Source: Acanthamoeba sp. SK_2022b
Taxonomy: Eukaryota > Discosea > Longamoebia > Acanthamoebidae
DNA: 64,000 bases
Direction: 5' to 3'
Assembly: GCA_027943245.1 (NCBI GenBank)
Contig: JANDJZ010000007.1
Coordinates: 186,001-250,000, forward strand
Shown here: piece by piece, positions 1 to 9,739 of the stretch
Layout of the letters: each line of letters starts with the position of its first letter
Position numbering within the stretch: the stretch's first letter is position 1
Translations under genes and position numbers: made by a program
Notes under the pieces: model-generated
Database searches by the model: none
The model's input: the letters and a program-made list of their open reading frames with translations, nothing else
What the model was told of the DNA's origin: nothing

Positions 1-238
1 CCTTTTGAGGTCGTGGGACCCAAGGGTTCGTCCTCTCTGACTCGATTCCTCTTCACGTTGGCTCACTGCCCCTGATGGCTACTTCTTTACTGGCCCCGTA
101 ACAGGCATTAAGTCGATGATCGAAGGCGTGTTTGCGCACTCGCAGTCGTCCCTTAACTTTCCAATCGTCTACACCGAGCTGGACGAGGGGATATCGCACG
201 ACTTGGGCGTGAAAGAAGGTACGGCTCTCTCACACTCG

Positions 239-295
<57 letters not shown>

Positions 296-1329
296 TTGGC
301 AACCAAACGGCTCACGTGCCCGTCTGCAGACGGCTGGCATGTGTGGGCTTACCCGCTCACACACCGCGTCCCCTGCTTTGGCTACGTGTTCAAGGCACTA
401 ATTCCTTTTCCTCCTACATAGCCACATGATGTGCGTATCGAGCCTGAGGCTGACTCCACTTCTTCGAGCAGGAACCGGCGGAAAGGGGCACGTTCGACGC
501 GCAGACGGCCACGTCGCTCGGCGCCAAGGGCCCACAGATCGGACAGTTGGCCAAAGGTGGGAGCGTCACCCTACCCGACGGCCGAGTCGTGTCGCACTCG
601 GACTGCCTCGTGCGTTTGCCGTTTCTGTGTTTGTTCTCTTCTCTTCTCTCTCGTAGGATTCCTGCTGCCCCTCCACACGCATGCCGAGTCGCTGTGGCTG
701 ACTCCACTGGCTGGTCCCTACTTTCTCAGCGACCAGGGAAAGAGGGCCGGCGCATCGTCTTGCTTGGCGACACCCACAATTCGGACAGCATAGCCGAGGC
801 AGCCACGGGTGCGTGTACTTCGCATCGCTTACAGTTCTCGTAATCAGCAGCGCTGACCGCTTCCTGGCGGTGCGCCTGTTTTCTCGCTGGCCAGGTTGCG
901 ACTTGCTGGTGCATGAGGCAACGTTCGATGCCACGATGGAAGAACGGGCGCGGGACACCGGACACTCCACGACGTACGCCAGCGCCCATCAAACCTCGTA
1001 TTTTGTGGGTTGCCACTCACTCCCACCTGCCTCCACGACCACGCGCAGAGCTATGGCGGGACAGTTTGCTGCTCGCGTGCAGGCCAAGCGCTTGGTCATC
1101 ACCCACTTCAGTTCCAGGTAACCCGACGTCTGTCCGTGACACGGCCCTCGGCCAACTGTACTGTCCATGAGCATTGTGCCGCTCCATATCACGCAGATAC
1201 GAGCAGCCGTGGAATGAGGAGAAGGTACCGACTATCGACGACCTGTTGGCTGAGGCCCGCGCCCAGTGTCCGGACATCGATGTCTTCGCCGCGCAGGACC
1301 TATGGTGGCTCGACCTACCGAAGAAGTGA
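1..1329 (+). CDS. ELAC1: tRNase Z, short (ELAC1) type, 3' part
   Basis: Metallo-beta-lactamase endonuclease that trims the 3' trailer of pre-tRNAs. The 5' end, with the HxHxDH zinc motif, lies outside the window. Exons read 1-25, 105-218, 330-394, 472-609, 730-809, 895-997, 1049-1117 and 1197-1329. Visible family motifs in order: PFEVVGPKG, HRVPCFGYVF, a GPQIGQLAKG block, the metal-binding LGDT, HEATF, GHSTTYASAH and THFSSRY. The C-terminus WWLDLPKK resembles the end of ELAC1 rather than the long ELAC2. One intron (395-471) appears to use a GC donor, because reading FGYVFK straight into EPAERGTFDAQ matches the family. A CA repeat lies in the third intron. The enzyme is very sure; individual junctions are moderately sure. 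Confidence 0.9.
241..293. repeat. (CA)n microsatellite in intron
   Basis: Uninterrupted CA dinucleotide run of about 53 bases inside the tRNase Z intron 219-329. Confidence 0.95.
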
Positions 1330-1851
1330 GCCCGTAGCCTGAAGGTCACGCCACCGGCTGGTCTCGCGTTCTAACCCGTTCTCGCCCAACAACCGTGCCC
1401 TTCAAGGTTATGCTTGTCTCGGTCAGCCGAAGCGAAGGTTTGAGGGAATTTGAAGCATTGTTTCATTCATTTGGTGATGCGGCAACGGGAGCGCGGGCAG
1501 CTGTCGCGAGCAACCAGCGTTGGGGCAGCCCTTTTTCATTTCGCGAGTGTTGTCCCTTCTGTGTGCAACCAGGCCGCGAGAGTGCCGGCAGGATACGCGA
1601 AACTAAAACAAGTACGCCCCCCCCCCCCAAACGTGCTATTCGCTCCCTTCGCTTTCGCCTGGCGTTCGTTGAAGGAGGAAGAACACCAGACAACGACTGC
1701 AGCGACCCCGTCCTGGTGGAAGAGGAAAACGATCGTTGGCCAACAAGAGACAGAGAATAATTAGCAGTATTATTCATTTTTATTTCTTATCCGAACTTGC
1801 GAACAACAACAGCGAGCAACAAGGTAACCGCGGACAACAAAAGGAGAGAGG
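1330..1851. other. intergenic, tRNase Z to Ras
   Basis: No supported coding exon. The last 100 bases before the Ras start become AT-rich (around 1765-1790) and probably hold the Ras promoter and 5' UTR. A C10 homopolymer lies near 1618. Confidence 0.5.
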
Positions 1852-2941
1852 ATGGCCCATAGAGAATACACGCTTGTGGTGATGGGCGCGGGCGGAGTCG
1901 GTAAGAGCGCCGTTACTGTACAGGTGCGTTTATTCTCTTCCCGTGGTTGGTATCCAACCGACAACCAAAATCTCTACATTAATTCTCATCTTCCCCGAAC
2001 GGTTTGAAATCTTCTTTGCTTCCTCCTCTTGAGGTTCCTTCTTGAAGTCAATGGCCATCTATCTTCTTAACCTTTGGATTTATAGCCTCTTAGGCCTGTT
2101 TTGATCTAACTCTGCTTATGGCCAGTTTGCACATGGGAAGTTCCTCACGCGCTATGACCCCACCATCGAGGACTCCTACCGGTGCCCACCATCTCCCCAC
2201 ATCCCCCCCCCCTTCCCTGTTTTCTTTTCGCTTTCGTTCTTTTTTCTGTAGACACATCACCACCGGCACGTGTTATTTTTGCGTGGGGGAACTTGTTGGC
2301 AATGCGATGGCCTTCCCTTTCTGGCGTCTTGTTGCGAACGACGTCGCTCAGGCAGTTTTGTTAACTTCCGTCACTATTAAAAACACACACAAATCTATGA
2401 AACAGGAAACAGCTGGAGGTGGACGGCGTTGCGTGCACCCTGGACATCATGGACACGGCCGGTCAGGAGGAATACACAGCGCTGGTCGACCAGTTTATGA
2501 AGAATGGTCACGGTTTCGTCTTGGTCTACTCCATCACCTCGCCCACCACCTTCAAGCTCATCAACGACCTCCACACACGAATCCAGCGGTAAGCGCGCTC
2601 CCTGGCCCAACGCACCGTCCGTTGTTCGTGGGCTCACCACAGGCTTGCCTCCCCTTGTGGTGCGCTTCCTGTAACACAGGGTACACGGAATGGAGATGCC
2701 GATGGTGCTGGTCGGCAACAAGTGCGACTTGGAGGACCAGCGGGAGGTGCCCAAGGACAAGGGCGAACAGTGGGCCAAGGAGCGTCGCTGTCCCTTCTAC
2801 GAGGTGTCGGCCAAGACCAACCACAACGTCAACGAGAGCTTCATTGCCGTCGTCAAGGAAATCAATAGCTGGCGAGACGCCCACCCCGACAAGGCCGCCA
2901 AGGTGGAGCCTGCCAAAAAGAAGAAGTGCTCCCTCTTCTAG
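1852..2941 (+). CDS. Ras/Rap-family small GTPase
   Basis: Membrane-anchored GTP switch of about 190 residues. Exons 1852-1923, 2126-2181, 2406-2588 and 2680-2941 join in frame to the stop. P-loop GAGGVGKS with Gly at the position-12 and 13 equivalents, effector loop YDPTIEDSYR (identical to Ras/Rap), switch II DTAGQEEY with the catalytic Gln, NKCD guanine-specificity motif and EVSAK. The segment KNGHGFVLVYSIT is Rap-like. The polybasic tail KKKK precedes the CAAX box CSLF; a terminal Phe usually favours geranylgeranylation. Length is typical. Ras versus Rap subgroup cannot be settled by eye. Start is the only Met before the beta-1 strand, in an A-rich context. Confidence 0.95.
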
Positions 2942-3360
2942 AAGCTGCCTCTCGGACTAGGTTCCACCGTGCCCCCGTTCCTTCTTCTTCACGGGAAGCT
3001 TCGTCGCGTTGGCCGCACATGCTCGACACATCATTTTCTTCTTTTTCTCCTGCGTTTTATTGATCATTCTTACATGACCATATAAATGTACATTTATCTT
3101 CTCAACAAGGACAAACACAGCCAAAACGCACTAGATCGGAGACATGCAGCGGAAACACTGCACCTCCTGCCCTCGCAGCGCACGACCATGGTCACGGAGG
3201 AGCTGAAGCAGTTCTCGCAAACCTCGGCGGCCTACATAATCGCCATCCAGCTTGAGGCGAGCATCAACAAGGTTTTTCCTCCACCGCTTCCTGTGGGCTT
3301 GGAACCTGACGCAGGAAAAGAGTGATATCATATAAAAAAGAGATTATTCAAAAAGAGATA
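2942..3360. other. Ras 3' flank, nothing firm
   Basis: Ras 3' UTR and spacer. Around 3131-3331 both strands carry short open frames; the minus frame reads a basic 66-residue peptide ending in CFRC. No splice context or family resemblance supports it, so it is not called. T-runs just before 3361 fit terminators of the adjacent minus-strand tRNA. Confidence 0.4.
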
Positions 3361-3432
3361 TCGCCCCACCCAGATTTGAACTGGGGTCCCAGGTACCAGA
3401 AACCTATATGCTGCCAACTACACCATGAGGCG
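3361..3432 (-). tRNA. tRNA-Gln(CTG)
   Basis: 72-nt intronless cloverleaf. The acceptor stem pairs with one G-T, the anticodon loop TTCTGGT gives CTG, and the T-arm is CCCAG-TTCAAAT-CTGGG with discriminator A. A T5 run follows just downstream on the minus strand. Identical to the copy at 5110-5181. Confidence 0.95.
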
Positions 3433-3556
3433 CTTAAAAAACGATGAGCATTTGTAGATAGCCGCAGCACCTCGGATGAGCGATTATACCCCGCACTGGT
3501 GGGCTACCTGTTGATGGGCACGTTGCCACGATGTCACCTCTGGAAAAAAAGAAAGC

Positions 3557-3629
3557 TGGCCAGTGTGGGGATCGAACCCACGACCTTGGCGTTATTAGCA
3601 CCACGCTCTACCAACTAAGCTAACCGGCC
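3557..3629 (-). tRNA. tRNA-Ile(AAT)
   Basis: 73-nt intronless cloverleaf with GGCCGGT acceptor strand, anticodon loop CTAATAA (AAT) and T-loop TTCGATC. A T-rich terminator follows on the minus strand. Identical copy in opposite orientation at 4671-4743. Confidence 0.95.
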
Positions 3630-3726
3630 TAACTGGTTTAACAATTACCTCTCGTTACTTTGAGCCGCTCAGTATTGGAGCCGATGTGTTGGCCACGGTG
3701 GGACGAAGCAAAAAAGACAGGACAGA

Positions 3727-3799
3727 TGGCGCCAATGGGAATCGAACCCATGATCTCTCCCTTACTAGGGGAGCGCGGTGCCGACTGCGCCATGGCGCC
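3727..3799 (-). tRNA. tRNA-Thr(AGT)
   Basis: 73-nt intronless cloverleaf; acceptor GGCGCCA pairs with TGGCGCC, anticodon stem CTCCC/GGGAG, loop CTAGTAA (AGT). Identical copy at 5258-5330. Confidence 0.95.
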
Positions 3800-4670
3800 T
3801 CCGTAGTGCTCAGGCAGAGCATATGCGTGCTACAAATCCCTTCTTTAGGAAGCAGGTTCTTGTTTAAGACGTAAACCTCCTCAAAAATCAAATGTGATTT
3901 CTTGTCATTTCATGAAAATCGATTGTTGCCATGTTAACAATGTACATTACTACCATTTATTAAACATAAAAGGAACAACTTGTGTGACTTGTGGACTCTT
4001 CTTTATTGTGACAAAGAAAACAGTAACAACAAACTGACTGATGACTGTTGAAAACTGTAGACATTTCAAGAAGGGGCAGTGTCTCATTTTACTGAACACT
4101 CAGTTAATGACTTTTGACAATGTACACTTTTTATACAAATGGAAGAAAAACACACTGAAATATGTGCAAGACCTCAAAAAAAAAGCAATTTAGTGTTGAA
4201 ATTTTGAGGTTTTGTACTTTATAAAATGTGTTGCTCTCCCTCTCTCTCTTTTGGCAAAGTGACACCTTTGGATGTGAACAGGTACATGCATTTTTATGAA
4301 TACCTTTGGGTTAAGTACACCTTTGAGCTGGGGGTGGTTGAACTGATTTACATTAGGTCAACACTTATCTTGTCATATTGTGATCAAAAAGGTATGCTGA
4401 TGAAAAGTGATATCTGTGAATGTACAGAATATGAATAGGTACATGCATTTAGGTTCATTAAAAAGTAACAGAGCATCACATGTACACAATGGATGTCAAG
4501 AAGACAACCAACATCACATGCTCTTACATTATAAGTGGTGATGGAGGTGCATCAACACTGTGCATGTAGATGTTGATATATATATATATGGCGAGGCAAC
4601 GAAGGGCTCAACCTTCCTTGCCACAATAGCCAGCGGCACAGCAGGCCTTGAAAACACGGATAATAAGGAC
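3800..4670. other. AT-rich spacer with dispersed repeat copy
   Basis: No gene seen. Base composition is far more AT-rich than the gene regions. The stretch about 4480-4575 contains catcacatgc flanked by gtcaagaagaca and gatggaggtgcat, matching monomers of the tandem array near 61.6-62.1 kb. A short TA run lies at 4576-4588. Confidence 0.6.
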
Positions 4671-4743
4671 GGCCGGTTAGCTTAGTTGGTAGAGCGTGGT
4701 GCTAATAACGCCAAGGTCGTGGGTTCGATCCCCACACTGGCCA
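4671..4743 (+). tRNA. tRNA-Ile(AAT)
   Basis: 73 nt, anticodon AAT, same sequence as the copy at 3557-3629 but on the plus strand. Followed directly by GCTTTTTT, a Pol III terminator. Confidence 0.95.
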
Positions 4744-5109
4744 GCTTTTTTGCAAATTGCACTGTGCCTTGACTTTTGGCTAAGGGAGGCAAAGCCCCTG
4801 CAGTACATTGATGGTGGTGGCACCGTTGGGCAGAGTAGTTTGCAATGCTGTGGCACCATTAAGGTGTACCAGTTGTGAAATGCTGCTTATATTGCTGCAT
4901 GGCTGAACTCTCACCTTTTGCTTGTAATTTGATGGTATAGTTGGCAGCTTATGCTGGCCAGCTTTCTTTTTTGGCTTTGGTAATATCTGATTAATACTTT
5001 GGTGTTGTGTGTAAAATTTCTTTTCAGCACTTTCTTCTAATGAGCCATATTTAGTTAACGTTATGTGCTCTTTCTCCCCCAGCCCATTGCTCCCACTCAA
5101 AAAGAGATA
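4744..5109. other. spacer between tRNAs
   Basis: AT-rich spacer with no supported gene. AAAAAGAGATA at the end (about 5099-5109) repeats the flank at 3351-3360, so the duplication of the Gln tRNA includes at least this flank. Confidence 0.5.
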
Positions 5110-5181
5110 TCGCCCCACCCAGATTTGAACTGGGGTCCCAGGTACCAGAAACCTATATGCTGCCAACTACACCATGAGGCG
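5110..5181 (-). tRNA. tRNA-Gln(CTG)
   Basis: 72 nt, anticodon CTG, identical to 3361-3432; T5 terminator on the minus strand. Confidence 0.95.
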
Positions 5182-5257
5182 CTAAATACCATTGTGTGGT
5201 TGATGTGAAGGTTGATGGCAGGCGGCTTCTTTTGTCACCGGTTGCAAAAAGGACAGA

Positions 5258-5330
5258 TGGCGCCAATGGGAATCGAACCCATGATCTCTCCCTTACTAGG
5301 GGAGCGCGGTGCCGACTGCGCCATGGCGCC
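5258..5330 (-). tRNA. tRNA-Thr(AGT)
   Basis: 73 nt, anticodon AGT, identical to 3727-3799. Preceded on the plus strand by gcaaaaaggacagatggc, close to the flank of the other copy. Confidence 0.95.
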
Positions 5331-5483
5331 TCTGTAATTACGGCGACCTGCGACAGCAGAGGCACAACATGTGCTCCTTGGCACAACCCTTGGGTGTGCT
5401 GCATGCACTTTTTTTACCGTTCACGCAATGCTGGTCCCATTGGTCGTGGTGTGCGCAGTACAACAAGCCCGTGTCGCCGGAAC

Positions 5484-8209
5484 TTAGAGGACCGTGATGT
5501 TATGTTCCTCCTGGAGGTTGCTGCGCACGGTCTTTTCGATGCGGTGGATGAACTCGTAGTGCGTGCGCTGTTGCTGGAACTGCTGATAGTAGACCTCCCT
5601 CCCGAACGTTCTTCGGCAGTACACCGCGCCGTTGTTGTCCCTCATCAACACCTATGGTGTGCATTGGGTTCAGCGAGTGTCCATGCCCATTGGTGCCACG
5701 CGTGTGTGCGTATGTGAGCACGGTGTACCTGCGACACGGATGGGTCTTTCTTGAACATGTTGTGAGCCTTGGCTGTCATCTGGAGGAAGCTTCGATCGGC
5801 CTCTTTCTGCGCTGTCGGCGCCGTGCCCTGAACATTTGTCAAAACTCAATTACCAAAATTGAACAGCGAGCCAGCAACGCGGTGGGGAGCGGGCGAGCAC
5901 CTTGGCCATGCATGTGAGGTTCTCGTAGGTGAGGAAGTTGTATTGCTTGGGGGCGTTGTCCACGGCCTGGTATTGAAGATTCATTGAAAGAGTCATTGGG
6001 CCCGCGTGTGGTGTGCGCGCGCGGTGCAGGGTTAGGCGAGCGCACGCTGGCAGGCTTCTTGACGCAGACGGCGTGGGCTAACCGGCGCGTGGGAGGGCTG
6101 GACTTGCAGGCGCGCGCGAAATTCTGTTCCATCGAAAGGAGCTCGGAAAAGCACAGCTTCTGTCATGTCACCACGTCAGACACGACGCACACCCCCCACA
6201 GCGCGGGAACAGGAATGCATTCACTCGACACACGGATGAGGAGGAGTCATACGATGGAATTGGTGTGACGTGTATCGTAGAGGGCGTACTGGTTCATCAC
6301 GACGGCGAGCGAGATGTGCTGCAGGCAAATGATGTAGAGGCCCACGTACTCCCCATCTTCGTGCTCCTTTGTCATCACCTAACATCCATTGAATTGTTCA
6401 ACCACTACAACTACAACAACGAGGCAGCGCATGAGGGGGAAGGGGAGGGTCAAGTACCTCAGGGAGCCGAATGGCGCGCTGGGTTTGAATAGAAGACGGC
6501 GACGAGGAGGAGGAGGAGGATGACACTCGGTGGCTCGCCTTCTCGCTGGGCGTGGGCGAGGCCGAACCAGGAGGCGTTCCTCCCGAGGGAGGAGCACCGC
6601 GCACCACTGTGTCTCGATTTTTGCGAAGGCTGCGGCGCCGCACGGGATCAGAACCAGGCCAAGGTCGGCGCTTGCTCAGGGAGAAGGGGAGAGAGCGGGA
6701 TAGCGATACCTCTCGAGGGCCTCCTTGGACATGAAAGGGTGGTGCGAGGAACGTTCAGCGTCATCGACGTGCTGAATTCGCTTACCCGTGTCCCTTCGCC
6801 TCGAACTCGCCTTCTGAGAGAGTTAGTATACATGGATACGTACAAACAGTAAAAAATGGATACAAAGAATATAGATATAAATAATAAATGGAGCATTATT
6901 ATAACAGAATAAACAGGAAACGTTAGAGGAGATACTAGTCGAACCAAAAGAGCGTTTTCATCTAATCGGAACACGGGCTAGGTGTACCATGATCACGACC
7001 AAATTGAGGATCCAACGCGTCGTATCGACATCCAGGTGTGTGCAGAGGACACTGCACCGGCACGCACGGTGTCGATTCACAGCGTTCATGCATTCGTGAG
7101 AAGGGTTGTCGTGCGGGCAGCTGTGGGGCAGCTGCGCACCTCTTGTCCCAGAACAGGACACCGGCAAGGTTTAGCGGATTGGCCTTGATGTCATTCAACA
7201 GCTGCGACGCAGTCAGGAAATAACGATACGTGTTTCCTCGCTGGCCATAAGAGAGCGCATGCACGCGCGAGGGGAGTGAGCACACTGAACGCGAAAAAGA
7301 TACAAAGACGGGCCTGGAGGGAGGGAGAGAGAGAGAGAGAGAGAGAACGCACGCCGGGCAGTTCGGTGTAGGGCAGAGGGTCGAAGGCGCGCATGATATT
7401 CTTTTGGAGGGATTGCAGGAGAGGGATCAGCAGCGATCCCATCTCCCTAAACTTCTGCTGCAGCTCACGGCGCGAGCAGCCCTTGTATTGCTGCGCTCGC
7501 GGAGCAAACACGCAAAGTTAGTGCATGATGGTCATCTCACCGCGCTTGGCTAAGAGCCAGGGGCGTCAGATCAGTGGAGCAAGGTTTGGGGGTGGAGGCA
7601 AGGGTACGGCGAAGACGTCGGCAAAGGAGCCGTTATAGAAGCGGAAGGCGCGGTAGAGCGCTTCCAGCTGATAGGCCAACGTGGCGTCCTCCTCGCCCAC
7701 GGCGCTGCTCGTCAGCACCTGATGATGAAGTCGCGAGGACGTTGTGGACATGTGGGCAAGAAGGAGAGGAATGGAAGAGGAGCTCGCACCAAGGTGATCT
7801 TGCCGGGGAGGGCCTTGAAGGCGATCTTGGTGCGCTTGAGGGTCACTACGTCGACGGACTTGTTGGTGAACTTGCTGGCAAAGGCGACCATGGCGGAACA
7901 GGCGCCCTGCAGGAAGAGCTTGCTGTCGCGAGGCACCTCCTCGGGGTAGAAGTAGAGCAAGATGTCGTCGGCCTCGGCGGTCTCGTCCTCGTGGTGGGCG
8001 TCGTAGAAGAAGAAACAACCGCGCTCGATGAAGTCCTCGGGCCGCATTGAACCGCTGTTTGTCAGATTCGGACTGGAATTGGAGAAGCCGTCGCTGAACG
8101 AACTGGAGGAAAGGAGGGCGGGGCCACTACCGCTGATGGGGTGGAGGCTATCCCGCCTCTCCGAGAGGATCGCGCTGCCATGCGAGGGGGGCTGGGAATG
8201 CGGATTCAT
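5484..8209 (-). CDS. HPS4: HPS4 homologue (BLOC-3 subunit)
   Basis: BLOC-3 (HPS1-HPS4) is the guanine-nucleotide exchange factor for Rab32/38 in lysosome-related organelle traffic. The first long exon (from 8209) holds a Ser-rich leader and then the longin-type domain: CFFFYDAHHED, ILLYFYPEEVPRD, then VTLKRTKIAFKAL, which align with the HPS4 N-terminus. The next exon has RAFRFYNGS (HPS4 FFNFYNGP). Further exons give YRYFLTASQLLNDIK-NLAGVLFWD, matching the HPS4 segment that follows its FYNG block, then VGLYIICLQHISL and a C-terminus with KQYNFLTYENLTCMAK and FGREVYYQQFQQQ, again collinear with human HPS4. The Met at 8209 is upstream of the domain, and the gene is divergent from the phosphatase at 8335. 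Exon joins in 6300-7540 are approximate. Confidence 0.8.
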
Positions 8210-8334
8210 TCACTGCTTGGTCGACCCAACTAGAAAGGAAGAAGTGACACTTCCTCACGAGATGCGGTTTCTCGCAAGCTCAACTCCCTTTTCCACTCCC
8301 TTTTCTCTTGCGCGATGCTCTAATTTCTTTTTCG

Positions 8335-9366
8335 ATGAAGATGGAGACACGGCCGGGCGAAGCCGCCGGCAAGAGGTCACGGGCCGTTTACATCACAAGG
8401 CACGGCATGCGCCTCGACTGGGTCAATCCGGACTGGCACCTTGCGAAAGGTACAACCCGAATAAACCAACAAGTCTCGCTAATCAATCGGCTCTTAAGCT
8501 TGTGACGTACCAGATGCATGCAGTCTAACTCGAACTGAACGACAGGAGAAAAGGCGTGTGACTCCCCACTCTCAGACGACGGACTGCAACAGGCGCGTGA
8601 GCTGGGACAGCGGCTGGCCGACGTCGACTTAGACTACATCTTCTCGTCGCCTTTTCTACGCTGCGTGCAGACAGCCGACGCCGTGGCTGCGGCCCAGGAG
8701 CAGCGGCGCCGAAAAGTAAGGCGGCGGGACTTGCAGAGCGACTCCGACGGCGATGGTTCCGAGACCGTGCCCATCTTCATCGAGCACGCGCTGGGCGAGT
8801 GGGACGACGGCAAGCACATCAGTTCGCGAACTGTCACCGAACTCAAGGCGCTGTTCCCCCGCGTCGACGACGAGACCTACACAAGCGTCATCCAACCTCA
8901 CCAGGTCACTGGGTCCTATAAAGGCGAGTCCGTGCACGACCTGCACCTGCGATGCGAGCGGTTCGTAGACTTTGTGGACCAGCACGAAGTTTTCGGGGCC
9001 GACGGCAAGCACATCTTGTTCGTGGGCCACGCCGCGTCCACCATCGCCTTCTACCGGGCGTGGGTGCAGGATCGCACGGCCGACTTCTTCCCTGCTACGT
9101 GCTCGCTGAGCAAGCTCGTGCTCCTCGCCGCCGACGATGTAGTAGCAAGCGATTCCTCGGCTCGTGGCAGGGAGGAGACCATCGTGGGAAGCAAAAGCAA
9201 CGCTGCTCCGACTGTCGGCACGTCTTCACCACCACTACGACCAAAGCGGTGGCGGACCGAGCTCAGCGGAGACTGCTCGCACCTCTCCAGCGGACCGCAG
9301 AGGCCATGGCGCTTCTCCGAGCTGCACGACCAAGAGCTGGCCGCCAACGGGCTGCGGGAGCAGTGA
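8335..9366 (+). CDS. histidine phosphatase (phosphoglycerate mutase-like)
   Basis: Two exons, 8335-8449 and 8546-9366, about 311 residues. The catalytic motif YITRHGMRLDW sits near residue 20, followed by PLSDDGLQQARELGQRL, the phosphate-pocket IFSSPFLRCVQTA, and the second catalytic His in LFVGHAAS. This is the branch-2-like or UBASH3/TFIIIC-tau55-type layout used on phosphoproteins or small metabolites; the substrate cannot be read from sequence. The Arg/Asp-rich insert near residue 90 and a Ser/Thr-rich tail of about 60 residues ending ANGLREQ are additions. An in-frame Met also exists at 8308. Probably shares a 125-base divergent promoter with HPS4. Confidence 0.85.
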
Positions 9367-9415
9367 GGCACACAGGCTTGTTTGGGAGAAAAGGGTTGCG
9401 GTGGAACGACAGGTT

Positions 9416-9487
9416 TAGCCCCACCGAGAATCGAACTCGGGTCACATGAACCAAAATCATGCATGCTGCCAACTACACCATAGGGCT
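9416..9487 (-). tRNA. tRNA-Gln(TTG)
   Basis: 72 nt; acceptor AGCCCTA pairs with TGGGGCT (one G-T), anticodon stem CATGA/TCATG, loop TTTTGGT (TTG), T-loop TTCGATT, discriminator A. Complements the Gln(CTG) genes elsewhere in the window. Confidence 0.95.
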
Positions 9488-9739
9488 TATATGTCGTGTG
9501 CGGCACAGTGCGGTAAGCCCGTCAAATGGCGAGATCTCTCAACGTACCTGTGTTTCCACTTGTCTGCGATCAAGGGAATTCGGTTGTGTACATTCAATGG
9601 GAGACCTATGGTTGTGGGGTTGGTTGGTTTGGAAGTACAGGCAAAAGGAAGAGAAAGAGGGACGCCGCAGTCGGCCAAGCGCAAGGATGAGGGAGTGCAG
9701 CCTGAGGAGTAAGTTTCCTCTCGGTCCTCACTGAAGTTA

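Noticed and set aside
116..421. ORF with a Thr-His repeat
   Set aside because: It reads through a CA-repeat intron of the tRNase Z gene.
3131..3331. 66-residue minus-strand ORF ending CFRCMSPI
   Set aside because: No homology, no splice sites or promoter, and the opposite strand is equally open.
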